Below are positions 25,674-32,524 of a stretch of 64,000 nucleotides of DNA, one piece after another. This stretch comes from Bifidobacterium callitrichidarum. GTDB lineage: Bacteria; Actinomycetota; Actinomycetes; Actinomycetales; Bifidobacteriaceae. Below the pieces are notes generated by a model. It had not been told where the DNA came from. It made no database searches and saw nothing but the letters and a program-made list of their open reading frames with translations. Position 1 is the stretch's first letter. Each line of letters begins with the position of its first letter. Position numbers and translations under genes: made by a program. The DNA lies in assembly GCF_003129905.1 (NCBI RefSeq), contig NZ_QFFM01000009.1:53194-117193 (forward strand). Direction: 5' to 3'.

Positions 25674-26459
25674 TCACTTGTGGATGAACAGGCCGCCGTC
25701 GCCCCATGCCCACTGGCCCTGGCCGGCGCCGATCTGGAAGTGCAGCTTGGCGATGCCGAGATCGTTCAGCGCCCAATGCTCATCGCCCGCGGCCGGGTCG
25801 ATGTGCGCGGCGGCGGTATCGTCGGCGGCGTTGTACGTGAAAGTGACCGGCTGGCGGTTCATCGCGCTCGGCGCTTTCATCGCGGCCTCGACTCCGGCCT
25901 TGAACCATGCCGGCGCGGCCTCGCGGGCCTCGTCACTCATCAGAGCGGTGAACTGCTCGTAGCTCTTGGACGGGCGATGCGCGCGCTGAATCTCGCACAA
26001 CTCGTCATAGGACTTCGACTGATACGCCAGATGATCCTTCGGGTGGCCGACCACCACGGCCAGATACAGCTCCTGCGCACCGGTCACGCGGCAATGCTTG
26101 GCGGCTTCGGCGCGGTCCCACGAGCCGGCCACCCACAGCGTGCCGAGTCCGCGCAGCGTGGCGGCGAGCACCACACGCTCGGCGTAGAAGCCGGCGCGTT
26201 CCTTGGCCTCGTCATCGTCCTTCGGGCCCACGATGGCCAGATAGTTCGCGGCGTTCGTGAGATGTCCGGAGGCATTGGCCTCGGCGAACACCTTCGGCTG
26301 GTCGCGCACCAGCTGGATGTCAAGGTCGGCAAGCAGGTTGATGGGCTGGAGGGTCATCTCCAGCTGACGAGCCGTGTCGTCGTCGATTGGCTCGTTGTCG
26401 TAGGCGCGCACAGCGGTGCGGATGTTGATTGCATCAATGAGTTGGGTATGTTCTGCCAT
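25674..26459 (-). CDS. Nitroreductase-family flavoprotein
   Basis: About 261 residues, starting MAEHTQLIDAINIRTAVRAYDNEPID, the typical N-terminus of FMN-dependent nitroreductases (the segment with Arg-Ser/Thr-x-Arg that binds FMN phosphate). Further landmarks are the central ARGLGTLW-like TLRGLGTLWVAGSWD and, near the end, KAPSAMNRQPVTFTYN, which is normally near the N-terminus; the family order is therefore permuted or the protein belongs to a divergent two-lobe subgroup. Predicted FMN-dependent NAD(P)H oxidoreductase, cytosolic. The start is supported by GGGAGG. Divergent from ppgK, with an 18-bp palindrome in the shared upstream region. Confidence 0.72.
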   Translation of the reverse strand: MAEHTQLIDAINIRTAVRAYDNEPIDDDTARQLEMTLQPINLLADLDIQLVRDQPKVFAEANASGHLTNAANYLAIVGPKDDDEAKERAGFYAERVVLAATLRGLGTLWVAGSWDRAEAAKHCRVTGAQELYLAVVVGHPKDHLAYQSKSYDELCEIQRAHRPSKSYEQFTALMSDEAREAAPAWFKAGVEAAMKAPSAMNRQPVTFTYNAADDTAAAHIDPAAGDEHWALNDLGIAKLHFQIGAGQGQWAWGDGGLFIHK

Positions 26460-26576
26460 GCCTCCCATTATCGCGCGGATTCCGCGAAGACCCACGTATT
26501 GGCGGCGTGATGCGGTTCGTTTCGCTCGCCTCCTGGCGTCTCTGGTGCGAGATGAATGCGCATCACAGACAGCCCG

Positions 26577-26594
26577 ATTGACTACGTAGTCAAT
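26577..26594. promoter_or_regulatory. Perfect 18-bp palindrome, candidate operator
   Basis: ATTGACTACGTAGTCAAT is a perfect dyad lying between the divergent nitroreductase (start 26459) and polyphosphate glucokinase (start 26701) genes, 107 nt before the latter. The size and symmetry fit a MarR-, TetR- or GntR-type dimer site. No regulator gene is adjacent. Confidence 0.55.
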
Positions 26595-26700
26595 GCACAC
26601 GATTGCAGAACGTGGGCGAAATCTTTGGTGTCGCGTGCTGGCCGCGTTAGACTGGGGACACCAAACGAATCCTATTATTCCGGGAAAGGAAGGGTCAACG

Positions 26701-27468
26701 ATGATTGAAACTGCACAGGCTTTTGGCGTCGACATCGGCGGTTCCGGCATCAAGGCCGCGCCCGTGGACCTCATCAAGGGCGATTTCGCCGAACCGCGAC
26801 TGAAGATCCTCACGCCTGAGGTCTCCACGCCGCAGGCCGTGGCCGCCATCGTCAAGCAGCAGCTCGATCACTTCGAAGTGCCGGAATCCGCTCCGGTGGG
26901 CATCGCCTTCCCGGCCCCGATTAAGCCTGGCAAGAAGCTCGACTTCATGGCCAATCTCGACCAGTCCTGGATTGGCGTGGACGTCACCGAGGTGTTCTCC
27001 GAGGCGTGTGGCCGTCCGGTCGTGGTGGTCAACGACGCCGACGCCGCGGGCCTCGCCGAGGTGCAGTATGGTGCCGCCAAGGGCCAGGAGGGCCTGGTGA
27101 TCGCCACCACGCTCGGCACCGGCATCGGCACCGCCCTCATCTACAACGGCCAGCTCATTCCGAACACCGAGCTGGGCCACATCATCCTGAGCGCCAAGCA
27201 CCTCGACGCCGAGAAGTACGCCTCCTCCGCCATCCGCGAGCAGGAGGAGCTCGGCTACAAGAAGTGGGCCAAGCGTCTGACCAAGTACTACGGCCTCATG
27301 GAGAAGTACTTCAACCCTGACCTGTTCACCGTGGGCGGCGGCGTGAGCCGTGTGAGCGAGAAGTTCCTGCCTTACGTGGACATCAAGACGCCGATCGTGC
27401 CCGCCAAGCTGCGCAACCAGGCCGGCATCGTGGGTGCCGCCTACTACGCCAGCACCAAGCAGCAGTGA
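26701..27468 (+). CDS. ppgK: Polyphosphate glucokinase
   Basis: 255 residues, the usual size. The N-terminal phosphate-binding motif FGVDIGGSGIKAAPVDL is the PpgK version of the ROK/ASKHA motif. The rest of the ROK core follows: catalytic VVVNDADAAGLAE near residue 117, ATTLGTGIGTALI near 140 and the ELGHIIL segment. It phosphorylates glucose using inorganic polyphosphate (and often ATP) in the cytosol, feeding glucose-6-phosphate to the bifid shunt. The start is chosen from GGAAAGGAAGGG upstream. Single gene, followed by a strong terminator. Confidence 0.92.
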   Translation: MIETAQAFGVDIGGSGIKAAPVDLIKGDFAEPRLKILTPEVSTPQAVAAIVKQQLDHFEVPESAPVGIAFPAPIKPGKKLDFMANLDQSWIGVDVTEVFSEACGRPVVVVNDADAAGLAEVQYGAAKGQEGLVIATTLGTGIGTALIYNGQLIPNTELGHIILSAKHLDAEKYASSAIREQEELGYKKWAKRLTKYYGLMEKYFNPDLFTVGGGVSRVSEKFLPYVDIKTPIVPAKLRNQAGIVGAAYYASTKQQ

Positions 27469-27499
27469 CGTTGTTCCGGTTCTGCTGAATGCGTTTTTG

Positions 27500-27533
27500 A
27501 CTCCCCTTTGGCTTCGGCCGAGGGGAGTTTTTT
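27500..27533 (+). terminator. Terminator of ppgK
   Basis: ACTCCCCTTTGGC (27500-27512) pairs with GCCGAGGGGAGT (27517-27528) around a TTCG loop and is followed by TTTTT. Immediately downstream, 27537-27561 resembles one end of the MITE-like element at 62544. Confidence 0.85.
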
Positions 27534-27653
27534 GTTGGCTCTGTTGGACCGAGATTGACATGGAATCCTTCTTCTCGGCTCCCCTTAGAAGGGGCGAGTG
27601 CGATCCTACTGGTGCGAATCGCCGGGGAATGGCAGGTTCTAAGGTGGGAGACT

Positions 27654-28958
27654 ATGACCGTGCATTTCTCCTCCCGTGTGGACATCAGCGCCCCGAACCC
27701 CATCGCAGCGGCCGAAGCGCAGGCCAAGGCGGCCGGCATCGCGCTCGTCAAGCTCAACGATTCCAATCCCACGCGCCATGGCCTGGCCCCGGCGTTGGTG
27801 CCGAGCGTCTACACCGCCGATCCGCGCGGACCGCGCCACGCGCGCGAGTCGTTGGCTACGGTCCTGAGCGGAGGATATGCCGCCGGAGAAGGTGACATTT
27901 GCACGGCGAAGTCGAGCGATGATTCTGTGCCATCGATCGACCCGCATGATACCGATTCGCTGAAATTCACAGGAAGCGTGTCCTCCGAACCACCCGTGGA
28001 AGCGCAACCATCGTCGGTCGCGGCTGATGACCTGTACCTCCTGAGCTCCACGTCCGAGGCCTACTCCTGGCTTATCAAACTGCTGTGCGACCCCGGCGAC
28101 GCGGTACTGGCGCCCAAGCCCGGCTACCCGCTCATCGAATCCATCGCACGACTCGAAGGCGTGGGAACGGTCGAATACCAGCTCCAGTTCGACGGCTCAT
28201 GGTTCATCGACACCGCCTCCATCGCCGAACTGCTGGACAGTGCGGCGGGGGAGCGGATTCGTGCGCTGGTGCTCATCAACCCCAACAACCCGTCCGGCTC
28301 CTACGTCAAGCCTTCCGAACGAGAGGCATTGGTGCGACTGTGCCGGAAACATGGCATCGCGCTCATCGCCGACGAGGTGTTCTACGACTATTCCCTCGAA
28401 CCGTTCCCCGGCAACGCGAGACTGGCAGGCGAACCGGGCGTGCTCACGTTCGCATTGGACGGGTTCTCCAAGATGCTCGCCGCCCCGCATGCCAAGGTCG
28501 GCTGGATTCAAGTGTCAGGCCCGTCCGATGACGTGGCCGAGGCCAAGCGCCGGCTGGACGTCATCGCCGACGACTACCTGCCGATGAGCGACATCATCGC
28601 CACGATGATTCCCGACCTGTTGGCCGCCGCACCCCGCCAGACCGCACGGACTGCCGAGCGGGTGCGTGGCAACCTCGCCCGATTGCATGAGTTGCTGGAC
28701 GCCGACCCCAATGGCTTGGTGGGCGTGCTGCGTGCGGAGGGTGGATGGAACGTGCTGCTGCGCGTGCCTTCGGTCATCGACGAGAACGAGTTGGTGCTGC
28801 GGCTCATCGCCGACCATCGTCTGACCGGCCAGCCCGGCTACTTCTTCGACATGGAGTCCAACGGCTACCTCGCCGTCTCACTCCTGCCCGAACCTGAGGA
28901 GTTCGAGCGCAACATCCGGGCCGTTCTCGACACGGTCGCCGCACTGCTGGGCTACTAG
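27654..28958 (+). CDS. PLP-dependent aminotransferase, class I/II
   Basis: 434 residues of the fold-type I aminotransferase family (AspC/AlaT group). PLP-site motifs in order are: STSEAYSWLIKLL near residue 130, INPNNPSGSYV near 208, ADEVFYDYS near 238 (Asp/Tyr contacting PLP), and DGFSKMLAAPHAKVGWI near 268, with the Schiff-base lysine in SKM. An insertion of about 45 polar residues near 85-125 (DICTAKSSDDSV...AAD) interrupts the usual N-terminal region. The substrate is not readable; alanine- or aspartate-type specificity is plausible. The start at 27654 is placed by AAGGTGGGAG. The stop is 1 nt before the triple-hairpin array. Confidence 0.85.
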   Translation: MTVHFSSRVDISAPNPIAAAEAQAKAAGIALVKLNDSNPTRHGLAPALVPSVYTADPRGPRHARESLATVLSGGYAAGEGDICTAKSSDDSVPSIDPHDTDSLKFTGSVSSEPPVEAQPSSVAADDLYLLSSTSEAYSWLIKLLCDPGDAVLAPKPGYPLIESIARLEGVGTVEYQLQFDGSWFIDTASIAELLDSAAGERIRALVLINPNNPSGSYVKPSEREALVRLCRKHGIALIADEVFYDYSLEPFPGNARLAGEPGVLTFALDGFSKMLAAPHAKVGWIQVSGPSDDVAEAKRRLDVIADDYLPMSDIIATMIPDLLAAAPRQTARTAERVRGNLARLHELLDADPNGLVGVLRAEGGWNVLLRVPSVIDENELVLRLIADHRLTGQPGYFFDMESNGYLAVSLLPEPEEFERNIRAVLDTVAALLGY

Positions 28959-28959
28959 C

Positions 28960-29130
28960 GATCGTTTGGTGCCAGGAGAAGCCGTCTTCTGGCACCAAAC
29001 AATCACGGATCGGCCTTTCAGCGAACGTTTCAGGACAGAAGAGCGGACTTTCTATCATGAAACGTTCGCGAATTGGTCATATTGCGATCGTTTGATGTCA
29101 GAAGAGGCTGCTTTCCGTACTCAAACGATC
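28960..29130 (+). repeat. Array of three tandem hairpins (locus A)
   Basis: Hairpin 1 is 28960-29004 (arms GATCGTTTGGTGCCAG and CTGGCACCAAACAATC, one mismatch). Hairpin 2 is 29021-29069 (GCGAACGTTTCA/TGAAACGTTCGC, perfect). Hairpin 3 is 29086-29130 (GATCGTTTGA/TCAAACGATC, perfect). The period is 61-65 nt. The inner parts share CAGAAGAG...CTTTC. It begins right after the aminotransferase stop and ends about 80 nt before the ABC ATPase start. A related array lies at 46409. Confidence 0.8.
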
Positions 29131-29207
29131 TCTGGTGGGTGGAATCGTGCCCGACGGATACTTGCGGGGATGCGCCCGGAAGGGTTGCCGGCACTACAAT
29201 GGGCGGC

Positions 29208-30002
29208 ATGGGATTCTCATTCTTCAAACCCAAGGAACTGCCGCGGCCGGCGTCATTGACCTTCACGCTCGACGGAGCGGGCCACACCTATGACGACGGG
29301 CATATCGGGCTTGCGCCCACGTCGCTGACCATCAGCGAACAGCGCGTGGCCGTCATCGGCCTCAACGGCGCCGGCAAGTCCACGCTGCTGGGGTTGCTGG
29401 ACGGTTCGCTCAAGGCCACCGCCGGCACCGTGACCATCACAGGCGGCGAGGAACGACTCGACCCGGCATCCAAGCGCGACCTCAAACGCATCGAGGATTT
29501 GGTGGGCAAGGTGCGCCGCGAGGAGATTCCGAACAGCTTCTACCGTGCGGAGAACATCAGCGAGGCCGTTTCCGAGGCGTTGAAGAAGCACAAGATCGCC
29601 GAGGGGGAGCGGCATGCGCGCATCGGCAACCTGTTCGCGCACTTCGACCTGGCTCAGGTGGCCCGTGCCAAGGCCAGCGAACTGGATTCAGAGAAGCGGC
29701 ATCTGCTGGCCATCGCCGCCGCGTTGAGCTTCAACCCGAGCGCCATCGTGGCGGACGAGCCCAGCAAGGGACTGGACGAGATTGGCACCATGCACGTGGC
29801 CAAGGCGCTGTTCAGCTACAACGAGCAGGTGATCTTCGCCACGCATGATACGGACATGATTTGCCGCCCCGAATATGCGATTGACCGCGTACTCGTGGTG
29901 GACGAGCACACGGTCGTGTATGACGGAAAGCCGGCGGATGCGGTGGCGTTCTATGAGGATCTGATTCGCAAGCGTTACGAGGCAGCGAAGGCCGCGGCGT
30001 AA
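29208..30002 (+). CDS. ABC transporter ATP-binding protein with degenerate signature
   Basis: About 264 residues, one nucleotide-binding domain. Walker A is GLNGAGKST near residue 46; Walker B is AIVADEPSKGLD near 183; the switch His is in FATHDTDM near 214. The expected LSGGQ is replaced by SELDSEKRHLLAIAAALS, losing the Gly-Gly pair. No permease gene is adjacent. It may be a CbiO/EcfA-like or regulatory ATPase; the partner is unknown. TACAAT at 29195-29200 ends 7 nt before this ATG, and an ATG at 29199 overlaps it, so leaderless translation from 29208 is favoured. Confidence 0.75.
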   Translation: MGFSFFKPKELPRPASLTFTLDGAGHTYDDGHIGLAPTSLTISEQRVAVIGLNGAGKSTLLGLLDGSLKATAGTVTITGGEERLDPASKRDLKRIEDLVGKVRREEIPNSFYRAENISEAVSEALKKHKIAEGERHARIGNLFAHFDLAQVARAKASELDSEKRHLLAIAAALSFNPSAIVADEPSKGLDEIGTMHVAKALFSYNEQVIFATHDTDMICRPEYAIDRVLVVDEHTVVYDGKPADAVAFYEDLIRKRYEAAKAAA

Positions 30003-30013
30003 CGCTTACGAAT

Positions 30014-30340
30014 GGAATCGGCCTGTGGCCGATGCTTTGCTTCCCGCGGTCCCTGCCGGACCGCTCCTCTACTACCCCTCAGTCTCGCTTCGCGAGCCAG
30101 CTCATCAGCAATTATTGACGAACTTCGTTCGCGTTGTATTGGCTCGACTGTCGTCTCGCACATTGTCTACAAACAACTCCGTTGTTTGCTTCACGGCAAT
30201 GTCCTGACAAGGGGAGCCAAGATTTACACATAACCTTGGCTCCCCTTGCCAGGGGAGCTCCCGGCATGGGCCGGGTGAGGGGTAGTAGGAGAGCGGTCCT
30301 AAGACCGCGGGAGATGCAGCATCGGTCGCAGACCGATTCC
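30014..30340. mobile_element. 327-bp fold-back (MITE-like) element between convergent genes
   Basis: Left arm (30014 to about 30080) and right arm (about 30275-30340) are imperfect reverse complements over about 65 nt, beginning GGAATCGG and ending CCGATTCC. Each arm contains its own small hairpins (ATCGGCC.., GCGGTCC..). The centre holds one copy of the 143-145-bp structured repeat. There is no coding capacity. It fills the space between the ABC ATPase stop (30002) and the arylsulfotransferase-like stop (30348). Confidence 0.7.
30074..30218 (+). repeat. Structured intergenic repeat, copy 1 (145 bp)
   Basis: Runs from CCCCTCAGTC to GACAAGGGGAGCC. The core contains GACGAACTTCGTTCGCGTTG, GGCTCGACTGTCGTCTCGCA and ACAACTCCGTTGTTTGCTTC, and ends CGGCAATGTCC. 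Strongly similar to 32323-32465 and 61493-61635. Inner stems: GAAC/GTTC, AAACAACTCCGTTGTTT and ATTG...CAAT. Confidence 0.85.
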
Positions 30341-30347
30341 GCATGCC

Positions 30348-32141
30348 TTACGCGAAGTAGAAGCCGCGGAAGCCGTACTGGTAGACGCGGTAGATGTACG
30401 CGGTGCTCAGACCCATCTTGTATTGGGCCTTGAGATTGCCGGAATCGTCATACACGCCGAACACGCCTTGCATGCCGGTGTCCACGAGGTTCAGATCGCT
30501 GTTGATCTCCTCGGCGGAAGAGACATACGGCGAATACGGCACGTCGAACGACTGCACTTCGGTGTACGTGCCGGCGTTCTCGTCCACCAGGTACTTGCGG
30601 AACTGCGAGTTGGAGTTCTCATCCTTGGAGGACTGCGCGGTGGAGATGCCGTCGATCACGGTCCAGTCGAAGTCCGGGCGGGTCATGGCGTAACCGAAGT
30701 TGTTGTCGAACATGTAGACGTAGTACTGGCCATCCTCCAGCGAGGAGTCGTACTGCACGGTGATCGAGTGCTGGCCGCCGGTGTCGCCGAAGTCGCCCAC
30801 CTTGGTCAGGAAGGAGCTCTGCTCGTCCATGCCGTCCCACACGGACTTCTCACCGATCATGTAGTCGAGCGTGGGCGTGCCTTCGATGTCGTTCACCTTG
30901 ATCATGGTGGAGGTCTCGCGAGCGGAGAGCAGCGCGGAACCGTCGTCCATGAGCTGGATGGTGTTGAAGTGGATCCAATCCCAGCGGTTCGTGGCGGTCG
31001 GGTCGGATTCGTCGATGCCGGAATGGTCCGTGGAGGCCTTGTACTTGGCGAACAGCTCGCCGAAGTCCAGCAGCAGCGAGACCTTGCCGGTGGAGGTGTC
31101 CACCTTGATGACCTGATCCTGCACGGCATGGTCCTCGCGCTTGAGATCGGTGGCCAGGGAGACGATGTTGCCGTCCGAATCCAGCGCATAGTCGTGGTGG
31201 AGGATGAAGCGGTCGCCCAGGTCGATGATCTTGACCAGCTTGCCCAGTCGGTTCATGCCCACGAACGTCTTGGTGGAGGCGGAGAACCACATGAGCCCGT
31301 TGGAATCGAACAACAGTCGGTGGGAACGGTAGTAGAGGACCGGCACTTCGCCGCGAATCACGCCGTTCGCGTCGTAGTAGTACATGAAGTCCTGCTCGTT
31401 GGAGTCGTTGCCAAGGATGGCGTACAGGCCGTTGCCGAGCGCGGTGAGCGTGTCGTCGTCCGGGGAGACGGTCTGCTCGAGACGGGTCTCCTCGGCGCCG
31501 AGCAGCTTCGGGCCGGTCTTGGTGATCGTGCGCGTGGTGGTCTGGCCGTCCGTATCCGTGATGGTCAGCGTGATGGTGTTCTTGACCTGGGGAATCAAGC
31601 CCAGCACCAGGAACTCATGGGTGGTGGAGGCCAGCTTGTCCTCGGATACGTCCGAAGCGGCCTCGGTCTCCTCGGCGGCGCTCGGGGTGATGGTGTCGCC
31701 GGTGGTGCTCGTGTAGGAGTCCACGGCGGAGCGGATGGCACTGGCGGCCTCGTCGCTGGTGACGGCGGTGGCCGTGTAGTCCGGGTAGCCGTCCGCGGAG
31801 ACCGTGTAGCTCACCGTGGAGGCCTTGTCCGTGGTGAAGTACACGTACATGGACGTGGTGTTGGTGCCGTACGGGTTGATCTTGGTGTAGATGTTGTCGA
31901 CCGTGCGCTCCTTGGCGTCGCGCTCGCTGGTGAGTTGGTCGTCCATCATCTGCTGGTAGTCGGTGGTGTAGACGCTTTCGATTTGGGCGTTGAGGCGCTC
32001 GACGCGACGCTCCTTGATGGCGGCGCTCACGTTGTCGTTGGAGACCATGCACAGGCCCAGCGCGATGGCGGCCGTGGCGATGGCGGCGGCGACCTTGACG
32101 AGGCGGCCGGAAACGGTGCGTTTGATGACGGTATTGGGCAC
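30348..32141 (-). CDS. Arylsulfotransferase (ASST)-like extracytoplasmic protein
   Basis: 597 residues. After a short basic tail a single hydrophobic helix (AAAIATAAIALGLCMV, about 18-33) anchors or exports the protein. An Ig-like N-terminal domain spans about 75-210 (TSMYVYFTTDKASTVSYTVSADG). The rest resembles the six-bladed propeller of arylsulfate sulfotransferases: LLFDSNGLMWFSAS, ILHHDYALDSDGNIV, DWIHFNTIQLMDDGSALLSARE and GGQHSITV. ASST enzymes move sulfate between aryl donors and phenols; the real substrate is unknown, and the fold may have been reused. The start is GTG with AAGGA upstream; an in-frame TTG at 32177 is less likely. It lies downstream of a large membrane-protein gene. 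Confidence 0.78.
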   Translation of the reverse strand: MPNTVIKRTVSGRLVKVAAAIATAAIALGLCMVSNDNVSAAIKERRVERLNAQIESVYTTDYQQMMDDQLTSERDAKERTVDNIYTKINPYGTNTTSMYVYFTTDKASTVSYTVSADGYPDYTATAVTSDEAASAIRSAVDSYTSTTGDTITPSAAEETEAASDVSEDKLASTTHEFLVLGLIPQVKNTITLTITDTDGQTTTRTITKTGPKLLGAEETRLEQTVSPDDDTLTALGNGLYAILGNDSNEQDFMYYYDANGVIRGEVPVLYYRSHRLLFDSNGLMWFSASTKTFVGMNRLGKLVKIIDLGDRFILHHDYALDSDGNIVSLATDLKREDHAVQDQVIKVDTSTGKVSLLLDFGELFAKYKASTDHSGIDESDPTATNRWDWIHFNTIQLMDDGSALLSARETSTMIKVNDIEGTPTLDYMIGEKSVWDGMDEQSSFLTKVGDFGDTGGQHSITVQYDSSLEDGQYYVYMFDNNFGYAMTRPDFDWTVIDGISTAQSSKDENSNSQFRKYLVDENAGTYTEVQSFDVPYSPYVSSAEEINSDLNLVDTGMQGVFGVYDDSGNLKAQYKMGLSTAYIYRVYQYGFRGFYFA

Positions 32142-32322
32142 GGTTGTTCCTTGCAGGTTGCGGCGAAAGGTGAACAATAAGTGAATGAGTGCAATTCCAC
32201 TTTATGCCGAGGCCTTGAGGAAAACGGCCGAATCACTGGGAATTCGCTGAGGTTTGACCGACTGTTTGACGAAAACGGGTGGTTGTGGAAGGGTGGCAGG
32301 ACGGGGCAGGCTATCCGGGTAC

Positions 32323-32465
32323 TTCCCTCAGGCCGCTGTGCAGCCAGCTCGTCCGCAATCACGGACGAACTTCGTTCGCGTTTGTTGGCTCGACTGTCGT
32401 CTCGCACATCGCCTACAAACAGCTCCGCTGTTTGCTTCACGGCAATGTCCTCAGAGAGGGGAGCC
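32323..32465 (+). repeat. Structured intergenic repeat, copy 2 (143 bp)
   Basis: Begins TTCCCTCAGGCC and ends CAGAGAGGGGAGCC. The core has CGTCCGCAATCACGGACGAA, CTTCGTTCGCG, GGCTCGACTGTCGTCTCGCA, AAACAGCTCCGCTGTTTGC and GGCAATGTCC. It occupies the 383-nt gap between the two minus-strand envelope genes. No obvious flanking terminal inverted repeat, unlike copies 1 and 3. Confidence 0.85.
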
Positions 32466-32524
32466 AGAACATCACGCCCGCATTTCTCCGCTTGTACCAG
32501 CCCACTATAGAGCCGGGCGGAAGG

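Noticed and set aside
28960..29130. CRISPR array
   Set aside because: The period (about 63 nt) and regularity looked suggestive, but the units are imperfect hairpins with conserved centres and no unique spacers, and there are no cas genes.
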